The notes beneath the pieces were generated by a model. It was not told where the DNA came from. It worked only from the letters and a program-made list of their open reading frames with translations, and made no database searches. A program made the position numbers and the translations under genes. A DNA stretch of 64,000 nucleotides from Pseudoxanthomonas suwonensis (GTDB taxonomy: Bacteria; Pseudomonadota; Gammaproteobacteria; Xanthomonadales; Xanthomonadaceae). Below are positions 14,559 through 25,132 of this stretch, piece after piece. The stretch spans positions 64,290 through 128,289 of the forward strand of contig JAUNRQ010000001.1 in NCBI GenBank assembly GCA_030535605.1, in the 5' to 3' direction. Position 1 is the first letter of the stretch; every line of letters starts with the position of its first letter.

Positions 14559-15614
14559 TCAACCTTCGTCGCGCCAGCGACGCAGGCGGATGGCGAGCAG
14601 GACCATGGCGATGCCGGCGGCGGCACCGATCCACAGCTGCGGCTCGGCGAACAGGTGCCAGCCGCTGGCCAGACCCGCACCTTGGAAGGGATGCTCGCTG
14701 GCGGTCAACAGGTGGCTTTTGCCGGCGTTGAAGTAGCCGAGCAGATGGCTTCCCGGCCAGGTGCCGGTCAGCAACCGGCCGACGACGTTCTTCCAGAACC
14801 ATGCGCCGGCACCTTCGGTCATGCCGTCGAACAGCCGGAACCAACTCACCACCGCGCCGGCCAGCAGCGGCACCAGTACCGCCCACAGAAACGGCTTGGA
14901 GCGCGCCCACGCCGAGCACAGCAGCAGCCACCCGGCGGTCGGCAGCGCCCACAGCAGGTAGATGGGCAACGCGGCGAAGGTGGCCCCCAGCAGTTCCAAC
15001 GGACGCAGGTGCGCCCAGTACAGCGTGAACGGGTTGCCGCCGTTGAACAGGATGAAGCCGCTGAGGATCGCGCCGAAGGCCAGCATCACCGCCAATGCCA
15101 CCATCGTGGCCAGCAACGGGGCAACCACCAGAGCCATCAGCAGCTTGCTCCATACCGTCAATCCGTCGGATACCGGCAGCGACTTCCAGAACAGCACGCT
15201 GCGGTCCTTGCGTTCGTCGTACAGCGCACCGAGCAGGTAGAAGAAGGCGACGAAGCCGAACACCACCAACGGCCAGAACGTGGTCATCAAGGTCATCGCG
15301 TTCACTGCTTCACCCATCTGCCGCAGGTCCTCGGCGGAGGCCGACTGCAGGATGTCCGCCAGCCGCACCTCGGACGTGGGGATCTGCACGCCATTGATGG
15401 TGGTGGTGTTGCCCGGATCCAGCCGTGCCTTGTTCCAGACGACCTGGGCCGTGCCGCCACCGAGCAGGGTGAAGAACAGGAACACCCCACCGGCAATCAG
15501 CGGTGCCCACAGGAAACCGCCTCGGTGTTCCCAGAATTCCCGACGCAGCAACCAGCCAAGCTTCTGCAGCGAGGTGGGTCCCGGGCGGTTGTTGTTGGTG
15601 GCTATCGCATTCAT
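14559..15614 (-). CDS. ABC-2 type transporter permease
   Basis: The protein has 351 residues. A cytoplasmic N-terminus is followed by a membrane segment (about 35-55), a roughly 50-residue extracytoplasmic loop (GTAQVVWNKARLDPG onward), and about five more hydrophobic helices, for example MTTFWPLVVFGFVAFFYLLG, VVAPLLATMVALAVMLAFG and a final AAAGIAMVLLAIRL. The motif LYDERKDRSVLFWKSLPVSD is characteristic of ABC-2 permeases. The start overlaps the ATPase stop by 4 nt (ATGA), so the two products probably form one exporter. The substrate is unknown; YtrA-controlled exporters often answer cell-envelope stress. Confidence 0.85.
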   Translation of the reverse strand: MNAIATNNNRPGPTSLQKLGWLLRREFWEHRGGFLWAPLIAGGVFLFFTLLGGGTAQVVWNKARLDPGNTTTINGVQIPTSEVRLADILQSASAEDLRQMGEAVNAMTLMTTFWPLVVFGFVAFFYLLGALYDERKDRSVLFWKSLPVSDGLTVWSKLLMALVVAPLLATMVALAVMLAFGAILSGFILFNGGNPFTLYWAHLRPLELLGATFAALPIYLLWALPTAGWLLLCSAWARSKPFLWAVLVPLLAGAVVSWFRLFDGMTEGAGAWFWKNVVGRLLTGTWPGSHLLGYFNAGKSHLLTASEHPFQGAGLASGWHLFAEPQLWIGAAAGIAMVLLAIRLRRWRDEG

Positions 15615-16471
15615 GTGTAGGTCCCCTTCATGGTGGCGACGAACAGGTCGGCAAGTCCGGGATGGCGGGTTTCACCCAACGCGCGCAGCCGTTCCTGCTC
15701 GATGCCGTCGAACAGCATCACGGTCTTGCCGAAGGGCAGGGCGCGCTGGTCGATGGGCTGCAGGGCGCGGGCGGCGTCGGCGTGCCCGCTGTCGACCAGC
15801 ACCTCGACATAACGCTGGCCGACGTCCTCCATCGATGCGTCCAGCACGATCCGGCCGTCACGGATGAACAGCACGTCGGTGAGGATGTGTTCGATTTCCT
15901 CGACCTGGTGGGTGGTGATGAGGATGGTCTTGTTCTCGTCGAAGTAGTCTTCCAGCAGGCGCTGGTAGAACTGCTTGCGATAGAGGATGTCCAGGCCGAG
16001 GGTCGGTTCGTCCAGCACCAGCAAGCGTGCGTCGATGGCCATCACCAGTGCCAGGTGCAACTGCACGATCATGCCCTTGGACATCTGCCGGACCTTCAGT
16101 TTCGGCGTGAGTTGGGTGCCGGCGATGAACCGTTCGAAGCGTTCGCGGGAGAAACGCGGGTGGACGCCTTCGAGAAAGCTGGCCGCCTGCTCGACCGAGA
16201 TCCAGCGCGGCAGCACGGCCACGTCGGCAATGAAGCAGACGTCGTTCATCAGCGCGTCGCGTTGGCTGCGCGGGTCGTTGCCCAGCACCGACAGTTCGCC
16301 TTCAAAGGGAACCAGCCCGAGCATGGCCTTGAGCGCGGTGGTCTTGCCGGCACCGTTGGGACCGATCAGGCCGACGATGCGGCCGGCGTTGATGTCGAAA
16401 TCGGCGGCATCCAGGGCCAGTTTGCCGCCATAGGACTTGCGCAGGGCGCGTGCGCGAATCACGGTGCTCAT
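15611..16471 (-). CDS. ABC transporter ATP-binding protein (YtrB-like)
   Basis: The 286-residue ATPase has Walker A GPNGAGKTT (37-45), a signature written MSKGM rather than LSGGQ as in the ABC-2 multidrug and YtrB-like branch, Walker B LLVLDEPTLGLD and the switch histidine in TTHQVEE. The C-terminal 60 residues form a small extra domain common in ABC-2 ATPases. Its ATG overlaps the gntR stop by 4 nt and its stop overlaps the permease start by 4 nt, so it lies in a translationally coupled operon. It should power export across the inner membrane. Confidence 0.9.
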   Translation of the reverse strand: MSTVIRARALRKSYGGKLALDAADFDINAGRIVGLIGPNGAGKTTALKAMLGLVPFEGELSVLGNDPRSQRDALMNDVCFIADVAVLPRWISVEQAASFLEGVHPRFSRERFERFIAGTQLTPKLKVRQMSKGMIVQLHLALVMAIDARLLVLDEPTLGLDILYRKQFYQRLLEDYFDENKTILITTHQVEEIEHILTDVLFIRDGRIVLDASMEDVGQRYVEVLVDSGHADAARALQPIDQRALPFGKTVMLFDGIEQERLRALGETRHPGLADLFVATMKGTYT

Positions 16472-16839
16472 TTGCGCCCCCACTTGCTGGCCGGGTCGAT
16501 CAGTTCCTGCGGGTCCAATCCCAGGCGCTGGATGCGCTCCAGCACCAGCGGCCACTCCTCGGTGAGAAAGCGCTCGCGCTCGGAGTCCAGCAATTTGCGC
16601 GCCGCCCCGTCGGTCACGAACATGCCCAGCCCGCGACGCTTCTCCACCAGGCCTTCGTCGACCAGTTCCTGATAGGCGCGCGAGACGGTGATCGGGTTGA
16701 GTTGGTAATCCGCGGCCACGGTGCGGACCGAGGGCAGGGCGTCGCCAGGCTTGAGTTCGCCGTCGAGCATCATCGCAATGACCTTTTCCTTGAGTTGGCG
16801 GTAGATCGGAGCGCCGTCGCTCCACTGCATCTGCGGCAT
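16468..16839 (-). CDS. GntR-family repressor, YtrA subfamily
   Basis: This 123-residue regulator has an N-terminal winged helix with the GntR signature (APIYRQLKEKVIAMMLDGEL, then LPSVRTVAADYQLNPITVSRAYQELVDEGLVEKRRGLGMFV) and only about 45 further residues. Such a short C-terminal part defines the YtrA subfamily, which typically represses its own ABC-exporter operon. AGGAG lies 7 nt upstream of the start. The operator is probably the 24-bp palindrome over the promoter at 16978-17018. The start codon is 2 nt after the stop of a 37-codon upstream reading frame. Confidence 0.9.
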   Translation of the reverse strand: MPQMQWSDGAPIYRQLKEKVIAMMLDGELKPGDALPSVRTVAADYQLNPITVSRAYQELVDEGLVEKRRGLGMFVTDGAARKLLDSERERFLTEEWPLVLERIQRLGLDPQELIDPASKWGRK

Positions 16840-16841
16840 GC

Positions 16842-16955
16842 TCAGCTCCTGGGATGTCCGGCACCACGACACCAGCGGGCGGCGCGGACCTCCGGGTGGA
16901 CGTGGATCGTCGATCCGGCCGTACTGAGCGGGATGCCTGGGATGCGCGGGACCAT
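16842..16955 (-). CDS. Possible 37-residue leader peptide upstream of the GntR gene
   Basis: This short frame starts with ATG, has GGAG 8 nt upstream (CGGAGAACCACG before the ATG), and ends in TGA only 2 nt before the GntR start codon; the ribosome-binding site of gntR lies in its last codons. It lies inside the transcript predicted from the promoter at 16991-17018. The sequence starts MVPRIPGIPLSTAG and is rich in Pro, Arg and His. No homologue is recognised. It could couple or attenuate translation of the regulator, or be chance; the ribosome-binding site and the stop-start spacing are the only support. Confidence 0.3.
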   Translation of the reverse strand: MVPRIPGIPLSTAGSTIHVHPEVRAARWCRGAGHPRS

Positions 16956-16977
16956 CGTGGTTCTCCGAAAGGAGCGT

Positions 16978-17001
16978 GGTGTTGTATTTAACTATAACAC
17001 C
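16978..17001. promoter_or_regulatory. Predicted operator of the YtrA-type GntR regulator
   Basis: GGTGTTGTA, 6 nt, then TATAACACC form a 24-bp palindrome with a single mismatched pair between the arms. It covers the -10 box and part of the spacer of the predicted promoter, as expected for autorepression by a short GntR protein. The next gene on this strand with its own ribosome-binding site is the leader frame and then gntR. Confidence 0.65.
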
Positions 17002-17018
17002 ATGACACGAGAGGTCAA
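16991..17018 (-). promoter_or_regulatory. Predicted promoter of the GntR-ABC operon
   Basis: On the minus strand TTGACC (17013-17018) is followed after 16 nt by TATAGT (16991-16996). The palindrome 16978-17001 overlaps the -10 completely, so repressor binding should block RNA polymerase. Confidence 0.6.
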
Positions 17019-17066
17019 CACCCCTCGCGAACTTTTTTTGCCGGCTGCAGTCAGCTTGGGTACGGT

Positions 17067-17095
17067 TTGCCGCGCGCGCCCTCGGCAACGACAAT
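17067..17095 (+). promoter_or_regulatory. Predicted promoter of the first FKBP gene
   Basis: TTGCCG (17067-17072), 17 nt, then GACAAT (17090-17095), about 50 nt before the start codon at 17145. Confidence 0.45.
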
Positions 17096-17144
17096 ACGCC
17101 GGTGCCGGCACCTTGCCGGCCTTTCCCCGTTCAGGAGTGGATGA

Positions 17145-18095
17145 ATGAAGGTATCGATGCGCGAGATGCGCAGGACATTGGCGCTGCTTGCGCTTGCCGG
17201 CATGGCCGGCATCGGCGGCGTTGCCGTGGCACAGGACAAGACCGTGCTGGAGAGCGAGCGCGAGAAGATCAGCTACATGGTTGGTCTGGACGTCGCCCGT
17301 TCGATCGCGCCGGCGGCCCCGGACATGGACATGGCGGCCTTCCAGGCGGCGGTGGACAACGCGATGGCCGGTGGCGAACCGCTGCTGAGCGAAGCCGAGG
17401 TGCAGCAAACCGGTCGCGCGCTGATGCAAAGCGTCGCCGCACGCACGGGTCAGGCGCCGGCCGAGCCGGGTGCGCAGCCGCCGTCGAAGACCAAGGTCGG
17501 GCAGTTGGTCGGTGCCGACGTGGGCCGTTCGCTGCAGCAGATCAAGGGAGAACTGGAGATGCCGGTGCTGTACCAGGGCCTGCGCACCGCGCTGGCCGGT
17601 GGCACGCCACTGCTGGCGGAGGCCGAAGCCAATGCCCTGCGTGAGGCGTTTTCGCAGCGCCTGCAGCAGCAGATGCAGGCCCAGGCCGCCGAAGCCGGCG
17701 AGCGCAACCGTACCGAAGGCGCTGCCTTCCTCGAGGCCAATGCCAGGCAGAAGGGCGTGATCACCACCCGCAGCGGCCTGCAGTACATGGTGCTGCGTCA
17801 GGGCGCGGGTGCACGGCCGCTGCCCAGCGATCAGGTCAAGGTCAACTACGAAGGCAAGCTGCTGGACGACACCGTGTTCGACAGCAGCTACCAGCGCGGC
17901 GAGCCGGCGGTGTTCGGTCTGGGTCAGGTGATTCCGGGCTGGACCGAAGGCGTCGCGCTGATGCCGGTCGGAGCCAAGTACCGCTTCTGGATCCCCGGTG
18001 CGCTGGCCTACGGCGAGCGCGGCACCCCGGGTGGTCCGATCGGCCCCAACGCCACCTTGGTGTTCGACGTCGAGTTGCTGGACATCGTCAAGTGA
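17145..18095 (+). CDS. Exported FKBP-type peptidyl-prolyl isomerase with duplicated N-terminal domain
   Basis: The protein has 316 residues. A Sec signal peptide ends at about A29 (VAVA before QDK). Two copies of the FKBP_N dimerisation domain follow (about 35-95, [14 protein letters not shown]; and about 113-175, [14 protein letters not shown]), then a long helix and the catalytic FKBP domain (about 210-316) with [41 protein letters not shown] and AYGERG. Ordinary Mip/FkpA proteins have one N-terminal domain. It should act on folding proteins in the periplasm. AGGAG lies 8 nt before the ATG. The next gene encodes a related lipoprotein. Confidence 0.88.
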   Translation: MKVSMREMRRTLALLALAGMAGIGGVAVAQDKTVLESEREKISYMVGLDVARSIAPAAPDMDMAAFQAAVDNAMAGGEPLLSEAEVQQTGRALMQSVAARTGQAPAEPGAQPPSKTKVGQLVGADVGRSLQQIKGELEMPVLYQGLRTALAGGTPLLAEAEANALREAFSQRLQQQMQAQAAEAGERNRTEGAAFLEANARQKGVITTRSGLQYMVLRQGAGARPLPSDQVKVNYEGKLLDDTVFDSSYQRGEPAVFGLGQVIPGWTEGVALMPVGAKYRFWIPGALAYGERGTPGGPIGPNATLVFDVELLDIVK

Positions 18096-18103
18096 TCCCC
18101 CCT

Positions 18104-18126
18104 GCCGCCGGCCTGCTGCCGGCGGC
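18104..18126. terminator. GC hairpin between the two FKBP genes
   Basis: GCCGCCGGC, a 5-nt loop, then GCCGGCGGC form a perfect 9-bp stem 8 nt after the stop codon. There is no T tract, so it may be an RNA stabiliser or a partial terminator rather than a strong stop. Confidence 0.45.
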
Positions 18127-18166
18127 GTCCCGTGGCGCCCCCGCGCCATGTCCCCAGGAGTCCCGA

Positions 18167-18910
18167 ATGCGCATTTCCCTCCGCAAGACCGCGCTGGCCA
18201 TGGCCGCCGCGTCCGCCGTCCTGCTCGCCGCCGGCTGCAACAAGCCCGCCGGCGATGCCGTCGCGGCGGCCGGCAAGTCGACCACCCTGTCGACCGAGAA
18301 AGACAAGATCAGCTACACCATCGGCATGGACATGGCCAAGTCGCTGGAGCCGGCCAAGGATGAAGTCGACGTCGACGTGCTGGCCAAGGCCATCAAGGAC
18401 GTCTGGGCCGGCCGCGAGGCGGCGTTGACCGAAGAGCAGGCCAACGAGATCCGCGAAACGTTCACCCAGAAGATGCAGGCGCAGCAGATTACCGAGATGC
18501 TGGCCAAGGGTCGCCGCAATGCCGAGGAAGGTGCCAGGTTCCTCGAGGAGAACGGCAAGAAGGAGGGCGTCACCACCACCGCGTCCGGCTTGCAGTACCA
18601 GGTGCTGGAGCAGGGCAGCGGTGCCAGGCCGGGCAAACAGTCCGTGGTCAAGGTCCATTACAAGGGCGAGTTGCTGGACGGCACCGTGTTCGATGATTCT
18701 TCCGAACGCAGCGAGCCGGCAACCATCCCGCTGGCCCAGGTCGTCCCCGGCTGGGCGGAGGGCATCCAGCTGATGACCCCGGGCAGCAAGTACCGCTTCT
18801 GGATCCCCGCCAGCCTGGGCTATGGCGAGCAGGGCACGCCAGGTGGCCCGATCCCGCCCAACGCGACCCTGGTGTTCGACGTGGAGTTGCTGGAAATCGT
18901 CCAGCGCTGA
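18167..18910 (+). CDS. FKBP-type peptidyl-prolyl isomerase lipoprotein (Mip/FkpA-like)
   Basis: This is a 247-residue FKBP with a lipoprotein signal peptide (LLAAGC, lipidated Cys at about 24). It has one FKBP_N domain (KDKISYTIGMDMAKSL onward), a helical linker and a C-terminal FKBP domain with VKVHYKGELLDGTVFDDS, VVPGWAEGIQLMTPGSKYRFWIP and GYGEQGTPGGPIPPN. CAGGAG is 8 nt before the ATG. Mip-like proteins catalyse proline isomerisation in the periplasm or at the outer membrane. It is closely related to the preceding protein and probably arose by tandem duplication, with gain or loss of one N-terminal domain and a change from soluble to lipid-anchored. Confidence 0.9.
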   Translation: MRISLRKTALAMAAASAVLLAAGCNKPAGDAVAAAGKSTTLSTEKDKISYTIGMDMAKSLEPAKDEVDVDVLAKAIKDVWAGREAALTEEQANEIRETFTQKMQAQQITEMLAKGRRNAEEGARFLEENGKKEGVTTTASGLQYQVLEQGSGARPGKQSVVKVHYKGELLDGTVFDDSSERSEPATIPLAQVVPGWAEGIQLMTPGSKYRFWIPASLGYGEQGTPGGPIPPNATLVFDVELLEIVQR

Positions 18911-18913
18911 CGT

Positions 18914-18960
18914 GTTGCAGCATTGTTGCTACGGTCATCCCGCGGCAACATTCATGCAAC
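18914..18960. repeat. 16-bp inverted repeat between the FKBP lipoprotein gene and ugd
   Basis: The arms GTTGCAGCATTGTTGC (18914-18929) and GCAACATTCATGCAAC (18945-18960) match at 13 of 16 positions around a 15-nt spacer. It starts 4 nt after the stop codon and lies in the presumed ugd promoter region. It could be a terminator without a T tract or an operator. Confidence 0.5.
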
Positions 18961-18997
18961 AGACTTGCCAGCGGTCAGCCAGCAGGGAGTCGGATCG

Positions 18998-20353
18998 ATG
19001 CGCGTCACCATTTTCGGCACGGGTTACGTCGGCCTCGTTACCGGGACCTGCCTGGCGGAAGTCGGCCATGACGTGATCTGCGTGGATGTGGACAGCGCCA
19101 AGATCGACGGCCTGAAGCGTGGCGTGGTGCCGATCTACGAGCCGGGCCTTGCGCCGATGGTGCAGGCCAACCATGCCGACGGTCGGCTTCAGTTCACCAC
19201 CGATGCCGGCATGGCGGTGGAGCACGGCGACATCGTCTTCATTGCCGTTGGCACGCCACCGGACGAGGATGGCAGCGCGGATCTCAAGTATGTGCTGGAA
19301 GTTGCCCGCACCATCGGGCGGCACATGCAGCGGCCGACGCTGGTGGTCAACAAGTCCACCGTGCCGGTCGGCACCGCGGATCTTGTGCGCGAGCGCATCG
19401 CCGCGACGCTGGCCGAGCGCGGGATGGAACTGGTGTTCGACGTCGTGTCCAACCCGGAATTCCTCAAGGAAGGCGCCGCGGTGGAGGACTGCATGCGACC
19501 GGACCGGATCATCCTCGGCTCCGGCAACCCGGCCTCGATCGAGCAGCTGCGGCGGCTGTACGCTCCGTTCAACCGCAACCGCGACCGCATCGTGACCATG
19601 GACGTGCGTGCCGCGGAACTGACCAAATATGCCGCCAACGCCATGCTGGCGACCAAGATCTCGTTCATGAACGAGATCGCCGCCATTGCCGAGCAGGTCG
19701 GTGCCGACGTCGAGCAGGTGCGCAAGGGCATCGGCTCGGATCCTCGCATCGGCTGGCATTTCATCTACCCGGGTGCCGGTTACGGTGGCTCCTGCTTCCC
19801 CAAGGACGTGCGCGCACTGGCGCGGACCGCGCGCCAGCATGGCGTCGCCAGCGAGTTGCTGGATGCGGTTGAGAACGTCAACGATCGACAGAAGGGGCAC
19901 CTGTTCGAGCTCATCCGCCGTCATTACGGCGACGCCGCGCTGCATGGCAAGACGTTCGCGGTGTGGGGACTGGCCTTCAAGCCCGACACCGACGACATGC
20001 GCGAGGCCTCCAGCCGGCGCTTGCTGGAGCAGTTGTGGCAGGCCGGCGCACGGGTGCAGGCGTTCGACCCGGAGGCGATGGACGAGGCCCGCCGGATCCA
20101 CGGCGAGCGCGAAGACCTCCGCTTGTGCCCGTCCGCGGAGGCAGCGTTGCAGGGTGCGGACGCGCTGGTGGTGGTCACCGAGTGGAAACAGTTCCGCAGC
20201 CCCGACATGGCGCACGTGTGCGAGGCGCTCGGGGATCGGGTGATGTTCGACGGCCGCAACATCTACGATCCGGTCGAGGTGGAGGATGCCGGCATTGCTT
20301 ACTATGGCATTGGTCGTGGCCGTTCTTTGCGTCAGCCCGGGGCACCTGCCTGA
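18998..20353 (+). CDS. ugd: UDP-glucose 6-dehydrogenase
   Basis: The protein has 451 residues. An N-terminal Rossmann domain ([16 protein letters not shown]) is followed by a central helix and the catalytic motif [16 protein letters not shown] with the active-site Cys; the C-terminal UDP-binding domain contains [18 protein letters not shown]. It oxidises UDP-glucose twice with NAD+ to UDP-glucuronate, used for capsule or exopolysaccharide, or for lipid A modification. AGGGAG is upstream of the chosen ATG. No polysaccharide genes are adjacent, so the product's destination is unknown. Confidence 0.95.
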   Translation: MRVTIFGTGYVGLVTGTCLAEVGHDVICVDVDSAKIDGLKRGVVPIYEPGLAPMVQANHADGRLQFTTDAGMAVEHGDIVFIAVGTPPDEDGSADLKYVLEVARTIGRHMQRPTLVVNKSTVPVGTADLVRERIAATLAERGMELVFDVVSNPEFLKEGAAVEDCMRPDRIILGSGNPASIEQLRRLYAPFNRNRDRIVTMDVRAAELTKYAANAMLATKISFMNEIAAIAEQVGADVEQVRKGIGSDPRIGWHFIYPGAGYGGSCFPKDVRALARTARQHGVASELLDAVENVNDRQKGHLFELIRRHYGDAALHGKTFAVWGLAFKPDTDDMREASSRRLLEQLWQAGARVQAFDPEAMDEARRIHGEREDLRLCPSAEAALQGADALVVVTEWKQFRSPDMAHVCEALGDRVMFDGRNIYDPVEVEDAGIAYYGIGRGRSLRQPGAPA

Positions 20354-20377
20354 CTGTGTCGCACGGCGCGACTCGGC

Positions 20378-20383
20378 GATAAT
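20378..20383 (+). promoter_or_regulatory. Candidate -10 box placing slyX on a leaderless transcript
   Basis: GATAAT ends 6 nt before the slyX ATG and there is no Shine-Dalgarno sequence. Transcription would start at or next to the A of the ATG. The -35 region is weak. Confidence 0.45.
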
Positions 20384-20389
20384 CGGCGG

Positions 20390-20605
20390 ATGGAACAGAC
20401 ACTGCTGGCACGGATCGAAGAGCTGGAGGCGCGCGTGGCCTTCCAGGAACATGCGCTGTCCCAGTTGAACGACGCCCTGAGCGAGAGTCGACTGGAGGCG
20501 CAGCGCCATTCGGACCTGTTGCGCCGGGTGCTGGAAGAGCTGCGCAACGTGCGCGGCAGCCTGTACGCCGATCCGGCGCAGGAACCGCCGCCGCCGCACT
20601 ACTGA
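20390..20605 (+). CDS. slyX: SlyX family protein
   Basis: This 71-residue protein is almost entirely an amphipathic coiled coil (LLARIEELEARVAFQEHALS, then QLNDALSESRLE) ending in a Pro-rich tail with C-terminal HY (PPPPHY). SlyX proteins have this length, heptad pattern and Pro-rich end. The biochemical role is unknown; in E. coli the gene is next to slyD, a different FKBP, whereas here two other FKBP genes and ugd lie upstream. No ribosome-binding site is seen; a -10-like box lies 6 nt before the ATG. Confidence 0.88.
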   Translation: MEQTLLARIEELEARVAFQEHALSQLNDALSESRLEAQRHSDLLRRVLEELRNVRGSLYADPAQEPPPPHY

Positions 20606-20697
20606 GCCGTGCCGCGCTGCAGTCGGCATAATCACCGCCCGCAGGTGCCCGAGTGCAGGCCTTGCGGATCCCCGTTTCCCACGCCGCGACCGTTTTC

Positions 20698-21291
20698 ATG
20701 ACTTCCCTCCGCGACCAACTCCTCGGCCTTGGTTTCAAGGCCAGCCCCAAGCCCGAGCGCAAGCCGCGTCCGCAGCAGGTACGGGACAAGGCGAAAACGC
20801 ACGGCAAGGGACCGCACGATGCCGAGGGCCGGAAAAAGCCGACGACCCGCAAGGCTGGCTCCGGGGAGATGGACCTGGCCAAGGCCTATGCCATTCGTGC
20901 GCAGACGGAGAAGAACGAGCGTGAGCAGCAGGAGCGCGAACGGCAGGAGGCGGTCCGGCTGCGGCGGGAAGCCCAGGCGCGTCTGGATGCCTTCCTGCAG
21001 GGTGTGACCGCGCTGAACAACGAGGCTGCCGAGATCGCCCGCCACTTCGAATACGGCGGCAAGATCAAGCGTATCTACGTCACTGCCGAGCAGCTGAAGT
21101 CCCTCAACGCCGGCGAACTGGGGGTGCTGCAGCGGCGTGGCCGCTACCTGCTGGTCACCGCGCAGGTGTTGGCCGAGGCCGAGGCGATCTTTCCCGACGC
21201 GGTGGCACTGAAGGTCGATCCGGATGCCCCGGTCGAGGATGATCCCTACGGCGATCCGAAGTACCAGGTGCCTGACGATCTGGTCTGGTGA
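20698..21291 (+). CDS. DUF2058 (YaiL-like) protein
   Basis: The 197-residue basic protein starts MTSLRDQLLGLGF, the standard opening of the DUF2058 family. Next come a Lys/Arg/Pro-rich segment, an acidic-basic coiled coil (EKNEREQQERERQEAVRLRR) and a conserved C-terminal domain (IARHFEYGGKIKRIYVT). E. coli YaiL is a nucleoprotein/polynucleotide-associated homologue without a proven function. A GTG 15 codons upstream is in frame but less likely. CATAAT at 20627-20632 could be the -10. A strong bidirectional hairpin follows the stop. Confidence 0.86.
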   Translation: MTSLRDQLLGLGFKASPKPERKPRPQQVRDKAKTHGKGPHDAEGRKKPTTRKAGSGEMDLAKAYAIRAQTEKNEREQQERERQEAVRLRREAQARLDAFLQGVTALNNEAAEIARHFEYGGKIKRIYVTAEQLKSLNAGELGVLQRRGRYLLVTAQVLAEAEAIFPDAVALKVDPDAPVEDDPYGDPKYQVPDDLVW

Positions 21292-21297
21292 GTCGTG

Positions 21298-21330
21298 CGC
21301 CACGGCCGGCTCGGGAGCCGGCGCGTGGCG
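21298..21330. terminator. Hairpin between convergent DUF2058 and metH genes
   Basis: CGCCACG plus GCCGGCT, a 4-nt loop (CGGG), then AGCCGGC and CGTGGCG form a stem of about 14 bp with one unpaired base. It can terminate transcripts from both sides; no strong T tract is present. Confidence 0.6.
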
Positions 21331-21350
21331 TTGCTCGACCAGTGCGTTGC

Positions 21351-24031
<2,681 letters not shown>

Positions 24032-24035
<4 letters not shown>

Positions 24036-25132
24036 GCGGCATCTTCCAGTCGCAGCGGCTGTCGCGGGGCGACACCTTCCACGGCCGCGGCGATCGCGGC
24101 GATGTGTGCCGGCGTGGTGCCGCAGCAGCCTCCAAGGATGTTGACCAGCCCGGAGGTGGCGAATTCGCCGACCACCGCGGCCATGTCCTCCGGGCTCTGG
24201 TCGTAGCCGCCGAACGCATTGGGCAGCCCCGCGTTGGGATGCGCGCTGACGTGGGTGTCGGCGATCTGTGCCAATGCCTCGACGTGCGGGCGCAGCTCCT
24301 TGGCGCCGAGCGCGCAGTTCAAGCCGATCGCCACAGGCTGCGCATGTCGCAGCGAGTACCAGAACGCTTCCGCGGTCTGTCCCGAAAGTGTGCGGCCGGA
24401 GGCATCGGTGATGGTGCCGGAGATCATCACCGGCAAGCGGGCGCCGAGCGCGTCGAACGCCTCTTCGATGGCAAACAGGGCGGCCTTGGCGTTGAGCGTG
24501 TCGAACACGGTTTCCACCATCAGGATGTCGGCACCACCCTCGACCAATCCCTCGACCGCCTCGCGGTAGGCGTCCTTCAATGCATCGAAGGACGTGGCAC
24601 GGAACCCCGGGCGATTGACGTCCGGCGACAGCGATGCGGTCTTGCTGGTCGGACCGAGCACGCCGATGACGAAGCGCGGCCTGTCGGGCATGTTCGCTTC
24701 GGCGGCGTCGCAGGCGGCGCGCGCGAGCCGAGCCGATTCACGGTTGAGTTCGCGCACCAGATGCTGAAGGTGGTAGTCGGCCAACGACACTGCGGTGGAG
24801 TTGAAGGTGTTGGTTTCGATCAGGTCCGCTCCGGCATCGAGATACTCGGCGTGGATGCCGGCGATGATGTCCGGCCGGGTCAGCGTCAGCAGGTCGTTGT
24901 TGCCGCGCTGGTCATGGCCCTCGCAACCACAGCCCGGTCCATGTGAATGGCCGGTGACAGCGACCAGGGCGTCGTAGCCTTGCGCAAAGCGCTCGCCGCG
25001 GTAGTCCGCTTCGGTCAGTTCGTGGCGCTGGATCATGGTGCCCATCGCACCGTCCAGCACGAGGATGCGCTGTGCCAGTGCATCCAGCAGCGCCCGGGCG
25101 CGCGCAGGGTCGTGCCACGGCAACCGACTCAC
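24032..25132 (-). CDS. metH: Methionine synthase, homocysteine-binding (zinc) subunit
   Basis: This 366-residue protein is equivalent to the first domain of Met[21 protein letters not shown] at the start, [44 protein letters not shown] (first zinc Cys) and [17 protein letters not shown] (the Cys pair completing the zinc site). The GTG start overlaps the stop codon of the regulator upstream (GTGA), and its own stop overlaps the start of the larger MetH subunit. A Gly/Cys/His insertion ([20 protein letters not shown]) near residue 50 is noticeable. It donates the zinc-bound homocysteine thiolate as methyl acceptor. Confidence 0.94.

Larger units (their letters stand above)
16840..17144. promoter_or_regulatory. 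Divergent control region between the GntR/ABC operon and the first FKBP gene
   Basis: This 305-nt gap holds, on the minus strand, the promoter and operator of the GntR operon and the leader frame, and on the plus strand the FKBP promoter. Around 17032-17040 is a run of seven or more T residues on the plus strand, just upstream of the -35 of the GntR operon. Nothing else was recognised here. Confidence 0.5.
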
